Shown here: positions 1-16,171 of the stretch, in pieces
Layout: each line of letters begins with the position of its first letter
Position numbering within the stretch: the first letter of the stretch is position 1
Position numbers and translations under genes: made by a program
The notes under the pieces: model-generated
Told to the model about the DNA's origin: nothing
What the model saw: the letters and a program-made list of their open reading frames with translations, nothing else
Database searches by the model: none
Source of the DNA: CAVYHX01 sp963768415
GTDB lineage: Bacteria > Pseudomonadota > Gammaproteobacteria > UBA9214
DNA length: 57,585 nt
Assembly (NCBI GenBank): GCA_963768415.1
Contig: CAVYHX010000015.1
Span: 1 to 57,585, forward strand
Direction of reading: 5' to 3'

Positions 1-975
1 GATCATGGTCGCGACCTGTCGTTACTGCCGGGGTTGAAGGCCTCACTCTTGTTCATGGCGCTGACGATCGCGATCGCCTCGGCAACCACCTGGCCCGCCT
101 CGCTCGACTTGCCGTCCATGAGCACCACCGTTGAATCCCTGGCGATCGCCCGCCGCGCGTCGATGGCCCCGGTGGCGAGATCAAGCTGTACCGCTTTCTG
201 GCCTTTCTCCGTGGCCGCAGCCTCGCCAACGTCCGCAGGGCCATGGCCCTGGCTTCCGCCACCAGTTCGATGGCGCGCGCTTCACCTTCGGCCTCAGGAT
301 CTGCTTCCGCCCGGGCGGCTTCCGCTGCCAGCACCTGCGCCTGCTTGGCGCCTTCCGCGACGTTGATCGCGGCCTGGCGGTTACCTTCGGATTCCAGGAT
401 GGACGCGCGCTTGTCGCGTTCGGCCTTCATCTGCCGTTCCATGGCCTCCAGCACGCTCCGTGGCGGCGAGATGTCCTTGATTTCGTAACGCAGCACCTGG
501 ACGCCCCAGGGCCCGGCGGCCTCATTGATGGCATTGACGATGGCGACGTTCAGGGCATCGCGTTCCTCGAAGGTCTTGTCGAGATCGATCTTGCCGATCT
601 CGGAACGCATGGTGGTTTGCGCCAGCTGGGTTACGGCAAAGATATAGTCCTCGATACCATAGCTGGCCTTGTACGGGTCAAGGACCTTCATATAGAGCAC
701 ACCATCTACGGTAAGGCCGATATTGTCCTTGGTGATGGCGGCCTGGCTGGGTACATCGATGGCCTGTTCCTTGAGGACTGGTTGTAGGCAACCCGGTCGA
801 TGAACGGCACGATGAAATTGAGGCCGGCAGTCATCGATTTGCTGTACTTTCCGAAGCGCTCGACCACGAAGGCGCGGTTCTGCGGCACGAATTTGATTGA
901 CGTTTTTATCAGGATGACGAGGACAATGGCCAGGCCCACACCGAAACTGAAAATGACATCAAAAAGTGAATCCAT
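1..975 (-). pseudogene. Frameshifted left-arm copy of the QmcA-like SPFH gene
   Basis: The start at 975 gives an N-terminus nearly identical to the intact copy at 10232-11206: membrane anchor, then VPQNRAFVVERFGKY. The frame breaks near 785, where one base is missing from the SLKEQA codons. It resumes through the SPFH domain and coiled coil (DPYKASYGIEDY, TFEERDALN), then breaks again near 230. In a third frame the C-terminus reads on to AMNKSEAFNPGS, with real amino-acid differences from the right copy. Differences are mostly synonymous, so the sequence evolved under selection and was then broken, or was misread. It stops at the window edge, next to an ATGATC matching the nfeD start. Confidence 0.8.
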
Positions 976-1086
976 GTTTTTCTCCTTGTTGAGCTGTGGC
1001 GGTCGGGCGAGCGCAGACCGTCAATAGCCGCCGGGCGTGACGGTTGGCCCATAATGCCCAATATCGTCTGGAATGTATGCAGCCCG

Positions 1087-1735
1087 TTACCGGTACCTGC
1101 CGGGATATTTCCGGAAGGTCAGTATTCTCCCGTTCCTGTCACGTAATATCAGATCGGTCAGATTGCGGGCAAATGTATAGACCTGCACGCTGTTGGTTTG
1201 CGGGGTGTATAGCGTCAGCTGGTTATGCTGCAGTTTGATTACCCCGTTCAGCACAATCAGACCATTGCGCAAGGAGAAATGCCGGCCCCGGATGCGGAGA
1301 ATCTCGCCGGCGTTCCATACCAGGAACCTTCTTCAGCAATACTGCACCGGTGTTGTACGGGAAGGGCGGGCGGCCGCGCGGATTGTACCACCCACGGCTG
1401 TACGGATTCTGCAGGCCGGTCCAGGGTGTGTTCCAGGGCGATGAGCCGAAACCGCTGCCCGGCCAGCCACTCATTCCGTACATGCTGCTCATCAGCGGCC
1501 ACGTCGTCGCGCCTGAACCGAACGGGTTGACGCTGCCCGGCCAGCCACCCGAGTTATTATTCACGGTCGACGACATGACGTTCATCATGGTCAGCATCAT
1601 CCGGAACATGAAGCCGAACATGTCACTGGCTGCGTCGGCGCGGGCGGGCCCCGGCAGTGCCAGTGCCATGACAATCAGACACGTCAGCAGCCGACGCCGT
1701 ACGCCACGGCTCAGGTCTGTCCTGACGCCCGTCAT
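1087..1735 (-). pseudogene. Frameshifted left-arm copy of the GW-rich secreted protein
   Basis: This is the mirror copy of the protein at 9508-10155. From 1735 it encodes a signal peptide ending near ALPGPARADA and the shared segment DMFGFMFRMMLTMMNVMSS. A diverged Gly/Trp/Pro/Asn-rich middle follows, and the frame is lost near 1320. The conserved C-terminal part (LTLYTPQTNS, YTFARNLTDL, ILTFRKYPGR) continues in another frame to 1087. The middle differs strongly from the right copy while both ends are conserved, which suggests a fast-evolving linker between constrained ends. Function is unknown. Confidence 0.75.
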
Positions 1736-1757
1736 GGCGAAGATCCAATTTGCTTAC

Positions 1758-1788
1758 ATAACATGATGATAATTTTAATGTAATATGT
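1758..1788 (-). promoter_or_regulatory. 31-bp conserved element upstream of the left secreted-protein gene
   Basis: The spacer between the left metH copy and the secreted-protein gene (1736-1941) shows little similarity to its right-arm counterpart. These 31 bases are the exception: they match 9456-9486 perfectly in the reverse orientation. The element is A+T-rich and lies about 25 bp before the start codon. Read toward the gene, its core is TTACATTAAAATTATCATC. Conservation in an otherwise diverged spacer suggests a promoter or regulator site. Confidence 0.5.
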
Positions 1789-1941
1789 GTCTGCTCGATA
1801 TCCCGACACGCTGATCGCGGTGGCTGAATATCGCCAACGCACGCGGTACATCCCGGCGCGGAGCACCTATCAGGATTGCAACGCGCAGTCACGAGCGTAG
1901 ATCATCAACATGGAAAAACTTCAGAAAAATTATATAACTAA

Positions 1942-5471
<3,530 letters not shown>

Positions 5472-5499
5472 AGGAAGTCAGGTCGGCCGAAGGAACATG

Positions 5500-5576
5500 T
5501 CATTGCGAGCGCAGCGCGGCAATCTTCTGAAACTTGCGACTGCTGTTACGAGATTGCTTCGCAGCGCTCGCAATGA
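5500..5576. repeat. Hairpin repeat (TCATTGCGAG family) at the centre of the inverted duplication
   Basis: The element begins TCATTGCGAGCGCAGCG and ends with the inverted form CGCTCGCAATGA, so it folds into a long stem. The palindrome extends outward on both sides (GAACATGTCATTGC and its mirror, then GGAAGTCAGG with its mirror) into the metH 3' ends. A second member of the family lies at 14029-14147. Small dispersed repeats of this kind are common in proteobacterial intergenic DNA. Its position at the exact centre makes it the likely fold-back or mis-join point. Confidence 0.8.
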
Positions 5577-5605
5577 CATGTTCCTCCGGGCCAACCTGAC
5601 TTCCC

Positions 5606-9284
<3,679 letters not shown>

Positions 9285-9455
9285 AATATTCAGTTGGTTA
9301 TATTATATACATAAAGTTTTTTATGGATATTTGCGGCCGCTTCACTGTACTTGCCTGCATGCCGATAACCCTGGTATGCGTCGCGCCGCGATTTTTTTCA
9401 GGCTTTGCTGAAGACATGCGTGACAGGGTATAGCGTGCCGGAAAATCGAGTGACC

Positions 9456-9486
9456 ACATATTACATTAAAATTATCATCATGTTAT
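9456..9486 (+). promoter_or_regulatory. 31-bp conserved element between metH and the secreted-protein gene
   Basis: It is identical to 1758-1788 in the other arm although the rest of the spacer (9285-9507) has diverged. It lies 21 bp upstream of the ATG at 9508. TTACAT (9461-9466) and TATTGA (9484-9489) are 17 bp apart and could be -35 and -10 boxes, but the second is a poor match and very close to the start codon. A regulator-binding site is equally possible. The remaining spacer is A+T-rich near metH (9285-9320) with nothing else recognisable. Confidence 0.45.
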
Positions 9487-9507
9487 TGAAGTATCCCGGA
9501 TTTTCGC

Positions 9508-10155
9508 ATGATGGATAACCGGACACACTGGGTCCAGCGCCTGCTGCGTATCCTGATGACCGGCCTGATTGCCCTGGCGCTGGTGCTGCCGGGACCATCA
9601 CGCGCCGATGCCGCCAACGACATGTTCGGTTTCATGTTCCGCATGATGCTGACCATGATGAATGTCATGTCGTCGGCCGCGAGTAATGACGCGGGCGGTT
9701 TTGGCGGCTGGCCGGGCGGCGGTTACGGCCTGTCACCCTGGAACGCCGGCTGGAGCGGTATTCAGAATCCGGCGGTCAATCCCGGTGTGTACACTCAACC
9801 CTTCATGGGCACACCTTATGGTTTTCCCTATAGCGGTAAAGGATGGTACGGCCCAGGCGGGCGGGCGCCCTTCCCGCTCAACAACTACGCGCAGCGTGCA
9901 TCGCTGCTCGATGGGACATGGTACGGAAGTAGTGGCGAGATTCTCACCATCCGTGGCAATCGTTTCCGGTTGCGCAATGGTGTCATTGTACTCAATGGCC
10001 GCATCACACTGCGCAATAACCTGCTCACTCTCTATACACCGCAAACCAACAGTACGCAGATCTACACCTTCGCCCGTAATCTGACCGATCTGGTGTTGCA
10101 GGACAGGCAGGGTAAAATACTCACCTTCCGGATGTATCCCGGCAGAAACCGGTAA
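9508..10155 (+). CDS. Secreted GW-rich protein of unknown function
   Basis: The 215-residue product starts with a Sec signal peptide (hydrophobic LMTGLIALALVLPG, cleavage near SRADA). A Met-rich segment DMFGFMFRMMLTMMNVMSS follows, then a Gly/Trp/Pro/Tyr-rich region (residues about 65-130). The last 80 residues are beta-like: LDGTWYGSSGEILTIRGNRF through LTFRMYPGRNR. I do not recognise the family. The C-terminal block looks like a small beta-barrel or sandwich domain, and the middle like a flexible linker. It sits between metH and the SPFH-NfeD pair and is duplicated with them in the left arm. The signal peptide suggests a periplasmic or surface location. Confidence 0.75.
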   Translation: MMDNRTHWVQRLLRILMTGLIALALVLPGPSRADAANDMFGFMFRMMLTMMNVMSSAASNDAGGFGGWPGGGYGLSPWNAGWSGIQNPAVNPGVYTQPFMGTPYGFPYSGKGWYGPGGRAPFPLNNYAQRASLLDGTWYGSSGEILTIRGNRFRLRNGVIVLNGRITLRNNLLTLYTPQTNSTQIYTFARNLTDLVLQDRQGKILTFRMYPGRNR

Positions 10156-10231
10156 TCGGCTGCATACATTCCAGCCCTGATTTGGCATTATTTGCCGATC
10201 GGCCTGGCTGCGGCTCAACAAGGAGAAAAAC

Positions 10232-11206
10232 ATGGATTCGCTTTTTGATGTCATTTTCAGTTTTGGTGTCGGCCTCGCCGTCGTCCTTGTTATCCTGATT
10301 AAAACATCAATCAAATTTGTGCCGCAGAACCGCGCCTTTGTGGTTGAGCGCTTCGGCAAGTACCGCAAATCGATGATCGCCGGCCTCAATTTTATCGTGC
10401 CCTTCGCCGACCGGATCGCCTATAACCGCTCCCTCAAGGAACAGGCCATAGACGTGCCGAGCCAGGCAGCCATCACCAGAGACAATATCGGCCTGACGGT
10501 AGACGGCGTGCTCTACATGAAGGTCATCGATCCTTACAAGGCCAGCTACGGTATCGAGGACTATGTCTTTGCCGTGACCCAGCTCGCCCAGACCACCATG
10601 CGTTCCGAGATCGGCAAGATCGAGCTCGACAAGACCTTCGAGGAACGCGATACCCTGAATGTCGCCATCGTGAACGCCATCAACGAAGCCGCCGGGCCCT
10701 GGGGCGTACAGGTGCTGCGTTACGAAATCAAGGACATCGCGCCGCCACGCAGCGTGCTGGAGGCCATGGAACGGCAGATGAAGGCCGAGCGTGACAAGCG
10801 CGCCTCTATCCTGGAATCGGAAGGTAATCGCCAGGCTGCGATCAATGTCGCGGAAGGCGCCAAGCAGGCCCAGGTACTCGCGGCGGAAGCCGCCCGGGCG
10901 GAAGCGATCCTGAATGCCGAAGGTGAGGCCCGCGCCATCGAATTGGTAGCGGAAGCCAGGGCCATGGCGCTGCGTACCGTTGGTACTGTCGCTGCCACCG
11001 TCGAAGGCCAGAAGGCCGTACAACTCGAGCTGGCGACCGAAGCCATTGACGCCAAAAAGCAAATCGCGAAGGAATCAACCGTGGTCCTGATGGATGGGAA
11101 ATCCAGCGAGACCGGAAGTGTCGTGGCCGAGGCCATTGCCATCGTCAGCGCGATGAACAAGACCGACGCCTTTAATCCCGGCAGTACCGAACGGTCGCTG
11201 CCATGA
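10232..11206 (+). CDS. qmcA: SPFH/stomatin-family membrane protein, QmcA-like
   Basis: The 324-residue protein has one N-terminal membrane helix (about residues 3-25), an SPFH/band-7 domain (VPQNRAFVVERFGKY, AGLNFIVPFADRIAY, TVDGVLYMKV), then an Ala/Glu-rich coiled coil (ESEGNRQAAINVAEGAKQAQ). It matches the bacterial QmcA/YbbK type, a membrane scaffold thought to organise microdomains and FtsH-like proteases. An AAGGAG Shine-Dalgarno lies just before the ATG at 10232. The stop overlaps the nfeD start by 4 bp (ATGA), so the pair is translationally coupled, as in other bacteria. A broken mirror copy lies at 1-975. Confidence 0.93.
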   Translation: MDSLFDVIFSFGVGLAVVLVILIKTSIKFVPQNRAFVVERFGKYRKSMIAGLNFIVPFADRIAYNRSLKEQAIDVPSQAAITRDNIGLTVDGVLYMKVIDPYKASYGIEDYVFAVTQLAQTTMRSEIGKIELDKTFEERDTLNVAIVNAINEAAGPWGVQVLRYEIKDIAPPRSVLEAMERQMKAERDKRASILESEGNRQAAINVAEGAKQAQVLAAEAARAEAILNAEGEARAIELVAEARAMALRTVGTVAATVEGQKAVQLELATEAIDAKKQIAKESTVVLMDGKSSETGSVVAEAIAIVSAMNKTDAFNPGSTERSLP

Positions 11207-11676
11207 TCGAATACTTCGACACCCACCAGTATGCATTCTGGTTTACCACCGGCTTTGTACTGCTGGGCGTGGATGCCCTGGTGTTCGGGTTCACTTCCGG
11301 CCTGGTGCTGTTTACCGGTTTCGGCGCCCTGCTGACCGGCGGCCTGATGTGGGCCGGAGTAATACCGGAGACCTGGCTCTACGGGATCGCCTGCTTTGGC
11401 ATCCTCTCCAGCGCCAGTGCCGCCTTGTTGTGGAAACCCCTGCTGAAGCTCCAGAATTTCGACGTGCCCGCCAAGGACAACAGCAGCGATCTGGTCGGAT
11501 ACACTTTTCGTCTGACAGATCCTGTGACACATACCCAGCCGGGCACTGTGCACTACTCCGGCGTCGACTGGCGCGTCGAGATCGACGACAGCGCAGACGT
11601 CCGGCAGATCGATGCAGGTGAAAAAGTGGTGGTCACCTCGGTGGATGCGGGCGTGTTCCGGGTAACACCCGGTTGA
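11203..11676 (+). CDS. NfeD-family membrane protein (YbbJ-like)
   Basis: The product has 157 residues. Two to three hydrophobic segments occupy residues about 10-85 (FWFTTGFVLLGVDALVFGF, LWAGVIPETWLYGIACFGIL region). A soluble OB-fold-like domain (VGYTFRLTDP through VVVTSVDAGVFRVTPG) follows, which is the short NfeD1b/YbbJ layout without a protease domain. NfeD proteins are obligate neighbours of SPFH proteins and probably act with them in the inner membrane. The start overlaps the qmcA stop by 4 bp. The left arm of the duplication ends at the matching ATG, so there is only one copy here. Confidence 0.9.
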   Translation: MIEYFDTHQYAFWFTTGFVLLGVDALVFGFTSGLVLFTGFGALLTGGLMWAGVIPETWLYGIACFGILSSASAALLWKPLLKLQNFDVPAKDNSSDLVGYTFRLTDPVTHTQPGTVHYSGVDWRVEIDDSADVRQIDAGEKVVVTSVDAGVFRVTPG

Positions 11677-11717
11677 TGCAAGGCTATGCTGAAAGGCAGT
11701 TAGCATCGCACGGCATC

Positions 11718-11802
11718 GTAGGTTGGGTTAGGCGCGTGAGTGCCGTAACCCGACGAATATATCGATATGTCGGGTTACGCCCTTCGGCCTAACCCAACCT
11801 AC
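11718..11802. repeat. Inverted repeat between convergent genes, possible bidirectional terminator
   Basis: Outer arms GTAGGTTGGGTTAGGC and GCCTAACCCAACCTAC enclose inner arms GTAACCCGAC and GTCGGGTTAC, giving a long two-part hairpin. It sits between the converging nfeD and serS genes. It has no run of T, so a terminator role is inferred from position. This GTAGGTTGGGTTAG palindrome is a dispersed element I recall from many proteobacterial genomes. Confidence 0.75.
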
Positions 11803-11819
11803 ACAAATATCTTGCGGAC

Positions 11820-13101
11820 CTATTCGGCCTTGATGACGGCCAGACCGCCCATGTAGTCGGCGAGCACAGCGGGTACCCGGATGGAACCATCCGCCTGCTG
11901 GTAATTCTCCATAATCGCCACCAGCGTCCGGCCAACCGCGAGCCCCGAACCATTGATGGTATGCACCGGTTCGGGCTTGCCGGTCTTCGGATTGCGCCAG
12001 CGCGCCTGCATACGCCGCGCCTGGAAGGCCTCGAAATTACTGCAGGACGAGATCTCGCGGTATTTCTGCTGCCCGGGCAGCCAGACTTCCAGATCATAGG
12101 TCTTGGCTGCAGAGAAGCCGATATCACCGGTGCACAGGGTGACCACCCGGTACGGCAACTCCAGCCGCTGCAATATCGATTCCGCGTGTGTGGTCAGAGC
12201 TTCCAGGGCCGCATACGATTCCGCCGGACGGACAATCTGCACCAGCTCGACCTTTTCGAACTGGTGTTGCCGAATCATGCCGCGGGTGTCTTTGCCATAG
12301 GAACCGGCCTCGGAGCGGAAACAGGGAGTATGCGCAACATGGCGCAGCGGCAGCGCGTCCGGCTCGGTTATGGTATCGCGCACCAGGTTGGTGACCGGCA
12401 CCTCGGCCGTCGGGATCAGGTAGTAGCCTGCCGCGTCTGTCATGCGGAACAGGTCTTCCTCGAACTTCGGCAACTGACCGGTACCACGGAGGCTGTCGGC
12501 ATTGACCAGGTAGGGCACGTAGACCTCACGGTAGCCATGCTCGCGCGTATGCGTATCGAGCATGAACTGGATCAGTGCACGGTGCAGACGCGCCAGCGGA
12601 CCCTGCATGACACAGAAGCGGGAGCCGGTAAGTTTTGCCGCCGTTTCAAAATCGAGCAACCCGAGTCCCTCGCCCAGATCGACATGATCTTTCGGTTCAA
12701 AATCAAATTCCGGAGGCTTGCCCCAGGTACGCAGCTCCTGGTTGTCTGCTTCACCCTTGCCGGCCGGTACTGATTCGTGCGGAATGTTCGGCACACCCAT
12801 GATGATGTGTATTGATGTCTTCCAGGGCTGCCGCCAGTTCATCCTCTTTGCCCTTGAGCAGACTGCCGAGTCCTTCGACCTCCTTCAGCAGTGGCGCGAT
12901 ATCCTCACCGGCAGCCTTGGCCTTGCCGATCGCCTTTGACTTGGCATTGCGCTCTGCCTGCACTTCCTGTGTCTGCATCTGGATGGCCTTGCGGCGTTCT
13001 TCGTATTCCAGCAACTGTGCTGTATCCAGGGCAAAACCACGACGTGCAAGTTGTTTGGCGACAGACTCGGGGTCGCTGCGCAGGAGTTTGGGGTCAAGCA
13101 T
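11820..13101 (-). CDS. serS: Seryl-tRNA synthetase, one frameshift
   Basis: It charges tRNA-Ser in the cytoplasm. The N-terminal part (MLDPKLLRSDPESVAKQLARR onward) is the antiparallel coiled-coil arm that binds tRNA. The class II catalytic core follows with TGSRFCVMQGPLARL, TPCFRSEAGSYGKDTRG (motif 2) and NGSGLAVGRTLVAIMENYQ (motif 3). The frame shifts once near 12803-12812, between the arm (ending LEDIN) and MGVPNIPHESVP. Repairing one base gives about 426 residues, the normal length. The gene is essential and single-copy, so this shift is almost surely a sequence error. It closes the conserved ftsK-lolA-rarA-crcB-serS run. Confidence 0.95.
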
Positions 13102-13210
13102 GGTAATCCTTTCTTTACGTCATTCCCGCAGATACGGGATATCAGTCACGATAGTGAGTATTGGTACAAGCGTAATCATGCAGGCTAATAACGATGCTGA
13201 CACGCACTTC

Positions 13211-13516
13211 TCAGACAATCAGTGTTGCTTGCCAGCTGACAATATGCCCCGGTTCAATATCCTTGCGGATATGATCGAGGATGGCATTCACCTTCTGTGG
13301 CACGTCGAAGAATTCGATCACCAGCGGCAGGTCCAGCGACATGTCGATCAGTGACGATGAATGCATCTTGCCGGACTTGCCGAATCCGCTGATGCCGCGA
13401 AACACCGTGACACCCTGTACTTTTTCCTCGTCATGCAGGTGTTGCAACAGACGCTCCATGCGGCCCTCGCCCTCGGTCAGGTAGATACGCACAACAGTCA
13501 CTTCGAGTTTATTCAT
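13211..13516 (-). CDS. DUF190 family protein
   Basis: The 101-residue soluble protein has the DUF190 pattern: LTEGEGRMERLLQHLHDEEKVQGVTVFRGISGFG and then DLPLVIEFFDVPQKV. The ferredoxin-like fold is PII-like, and the family is often encoded beside crcB. Its start overlaps the crcB stop by 4 bp, so the two are coupled. A role in regulating or assisting the fluoride channel is a guess from this neighbourhood only. Confidence 0.85.
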   Translation of the reverse strand: MNKLEVTVVRIYLTEGEGRMERLLQHLHDEEKVQGVTVFRGISGFGKSGKMHSSSLIDMSLDLPLVIEFFDVPQKVNAILDHIRKDIEPGHIVSWQATLIV

Positions 13517-13887
13517 AACTGTCTCGCTGCCAGCACACCCAGGCCCGCGGCGGCAATACAGACCGTCACACTGGCCAGCACATTGATCAGCGCCCTGCCC
13601 GTCTGTCCCGATTCCATCAGGTTCAGCGTTTCTATTGAAAAGGTCGAGAACGTCGTAAAGGCGCCCAGCACTCCAATCAGCAAAAATGCGCGCAATGCCG
13701 GACCTGCCGTCATGCGGTCGATCAGCCAGATGTAGAGGAACCCCATCAGCAGTGAACCGAGGACATTGACTACCAGCGTACCATAAGGAAATCCCGCTCC
13801 GAATTTGCTATGCACCGCAAGCGATGTCCAGTACCGCAGCAGGGCGCCGAGGGCCCCGCCAGCTGCAATCGCCAGCACCTGCGTCAT
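13513..13887 (-). CDS. crcB: Fluoride channel CrcB/FluC
   Basis: The 124-residue inner-membrane protein has four predicted helices. Family signatures are GGALGALLRYW at the N-terminus, GTLVVNVLGSLLMGF (the Asn of helix 2) and GVLGAFTTFSTFSIET, which carries the Phe-box and Thr/Ser track. CrcB works as a dual-topology dimer that exports fluoride and gives resistance. A DUF190 gene follows with a 4-bp overlap. I looked for a fluoride riboswitch in the upstream region (13888-14028) and did not see its conserved sequence. Confidence 0.93.
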   Translation of the reverse strand: MTQVLAIAAGGALGALLRYWTSLAVHSKFGAGFPYGTLVVNVLGSLLMGFLYIWLIDRMTAGPALRAFLLIGVLGAFTTFSTFSIETLNLMESGQTGRALINVLASVTVCIAAAGLGVLAARQL

Positions 13888-14028
13888 GTGTGCGTCGCAC
13901 CTCTCATGGGCCGTAATGGTACACCAGCCGGGTACCGGAATCCTGCCTGGTCGCTATTCACCATGAAGATAACTCTTCACCATAAGGTCCATTCTTTCAC
14001 CTCAGGCAAGCTGATCCATCCAGCTATC

Positions 14029-14147
14029 CGTCATTGCGAGGAGCGCCGCGGCAACAATCTGATCAATCGCGAGATTGCCTCTTGGCCACTTCCGGTCCAT
14101 GCTCACGCGGCACTTGTACATCCTTGTACATCGCGCTCGCAATGACG
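14029..14147. repeat. Hairpin repeat of the TCATTGCGAG family
   Basis: The element starts CGTCATTGCGAGGAGCG and ends CGCGCTCGCAATGACG, forming terminal inverted repeats around about 90 bp. It includes an internal pair ATCAATCGCGAGATTG and a short direct repeat CTTGTACATCCTTGTACAT. It is the same family as 5500-5576. It lies between crcB and rarA and probably forms RNA hairpins. No coding capacity is evident. Confidence 0.75.
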
Positions 14148-14178
14148 CTACAGCAGAGCTTTCCTGCAGCAGATTCAA

Positions 14179-15493
14179 TCAGGAATGTTTCTTGTCCAGT
14201 TCCCGCAGACGGGCCAGCTTTTCGGCAATCTTGATCTCGAGGCCGCGTGCCACCGGTTGATAGTATCCAGGTGCCGCCATGCCTTCCGGAAAATAATCCT
14301 CGCCGGCGGCATAGGCTTCGGGTTCGTCGTGCGCATAGCGATAGGCCTTGCCATAGCCCAGCTCCTTCATGAGCCTGGTCGGGGCATTACGCAGGTGCAC
14401 CGGCACCTCCAGCGAACCTTTTCTCGCCACATCCGCACGCGCGGCATTATAGGCCTTGTACACGGCGTTACTCTTGGCGGCACAGGCGAGATAGATCACC
14501 GCCTGGGCAAGTGCCAGTTCGCCTTCCGGACTGCCCAGGCGTTCCTGCACATCCCAGGCACTGAGGCACAGTGTCAGTGCGCGCGGATCGGCATTGCCGA
14601 TATCTTCAGAGGCCATGCGCACCACCCGCCGCGCGACATACAGCGGATCACAGCCACCGTCCAGCATCCTGACCAGCCAGTACAGGGCGGCATCCGGCGA
14701 GGAACCGCGCACCGACTTGTGCAGGGCGGAGATCTGGTCATAGAAATCGTCGCCGCCCTTGTCGAAGCGGCGCGTACCCCCGGCGATGACTTCGTTCAAT
14801 ACCGCTTCCGGAATGACCTGGCGACCATCCTGCTCTTCCGCCAGATCGGCAGCGATTTCCAGCAGGTTCAACGCGCGCCGCGCATCGCCATCGGCCGCCT
14901 GTGCAAGCCTGGCGCGCAATTCGGCTGTGATCTCCAGTCCGAGATTACCGAGCCCGTGCTCGCGTGTCCTTCAGGGCGTTTTCGATAATCCGGCCGAGAG
15001 CATCCGCTTCCAGGCGCTTGAGGACATAAGTCCGGGCACGGGACAGCAATGCACTGTTAAGCTCGAAGGAGGGGTTTTCCGTCGTGGCACCGATAAAGAT
15101 AACGGTACCGTCTTCGACATAGGGCAGAAAGGCATCCTGCTGGGCCTTGTTGAAACGGTGAGCCTCGTCAATAAACAGCACCGTCAGGCGGGATTCCAGC
15201 GCGCGAATCTGACGGGCAGCCTCGACCGCATTGCGTATATCCTTTACCCCGGCGAGCACGGCGGACAGGGTCATGAATTCGGCATTCGTCTGCTCGGCAA
15301 GGAGTTTCGCCAGGGTAGTCTTGCCGGTCCCCGGTGGGCCCCACAACACCATGGAATGCAGATTGCCTTCTTCGATGGCCCGGCGCAACGGCTTGCCGAT
15401 GTCGAGAATATGCGCCTGGCCGACGAATTCAGCCAGTGACCGGGGGCGCATGCGGTCCGCCAGCGGGCGATAGGTAGCGGCGGTTGCTGTCAT
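14179..15493 (-). CDS. rarA: Replication-associated recombination protein A, one frameshift
   Basis: This is a clamp-loader-like AAA+ ATPase that acts at stalled forks. It shows PLADRMRPRSLAEFVGQ, Walker A GPPGTGKTTLA, Walker B LFIDEAHRFNKAQQDAFLP, sensor 1 IGATTENPSFELN, then NGDARRALN-type (here DGDARRALNLLEIAADLAEE) and the C-terminal tetramerisation region. The frame breaks near 14953 after the ATPase core; repair gives about 438 residues, close to the E. coli protein. I chose MTATAATYRPL at 15493 over an upstream ATG five codons earlier. It follows lolA in the conserved ftsK-lolA-rarA order. Confidence 0.93.
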
Positions 15494-15532
15494 CGATACT
15501 GCCCGCATTTTTCCGGTTCGAATGCTGTGGTG

Positions 15533-16171
15533 CTAACCGGCATCTCCGATAATATCGGCACCGTCAGGTGGCACAAAACGGAACAGCGTGTCACTTAATT
15601 CCGGATTACGTTGCACGTTGGTAAACGTAAATGATGTCGTATTGCCAAAGCTGTCGCTCGCCACGATCCGAACCAGGGTGTCTGACCTGAAGTACAGCTG
15701 CAATGATGTGATATTGCTGTCATCCGACCTGGGTGTCAGCCGTACGCGGATTGAATCATCAATGGCCGGTAGCTCCGCAATGACGAATACCTCTGCCAGT
15801 GGCTGGTCACCACTGAGCAGCATTGCCGGTGTCGCAGTCAGCACCTCGCCGGCCGGCTGTACCGTTACCTGTTCGAGGTCTTCGTCATAGGACCAGAGCC
15901 GGGTGCCGTCGGCCACGATCTGCTGCCGATAGGGCAACTGGTAATCCCAGCGAAACCGTCCCGGACGCTTGATCCACATGTGTCCGCGCGAAGATTGCAC
16001 GGTCTGGTCGTTGCTGTCGACAACCTGCTGGTCAAAATCCGCCTGCAGTGTCTGCAGGTCACCGAAAAATGCCTGCACACTCGCCTGTCCCCGGTCAGCC
16101 AGCACCATGCCCGGCACGGAATACATCAGCAATAAAACCTGTAGCAGCGACCGTATCCTGAACATATTCAT
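15533..16171 (-). CDS. lolA: Outer-membrane lipoprotein carrier protein LolA
   Basis: This periplasmic chaperone takes lipoproteins from LolCDE to LolB. It has 212 residues with a signal peptide (LLQVLLLMYSVPGMVLA), followed by the family pattern FFGDLQTLQADFDQQVVD, SRGHMWIKRPGRFRWDY and QQIVADGTRLWSYDEDLEQV. Its start overlaps the ftsK stop by 4 bp (ATGA), so it is translated with ftsK, and rarA follows 39 bp later. The arrangement is the same as in E. coli. Confidence 0.94.
   Translation of the reverse strand: MNMFRIRSLLQVLLLMYSVPGMVLADRGQASVQAFFGDLQTLQADFDQQVVDSNDQTVQSSRGHMWIKRPGRFRWDYQLPYRQQIVADGTRLWSYDEDLEQVTVQPAGEVLTATPAMLLSGDQPLAEVFVIAELPAIDDSIRVRLTPRSDDSNITSLQLYFRSDTLVRIVASDSFGNTTSFTFTNVQRNPELSDTLFRFVPPDGADIIGDAG

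Noticed and set aside
9285..9455. Cobalamin or SAM riboswitch upstream of metH
   Set aside because: The leader is short and A+T-rich, without a B12-box-like or SAM-type sequence.
13888..14028. Fluoride riboswitch upstream of crcB
   Set aside because: The conserved fluoride-aptamer sequence is not present on the minus strand.
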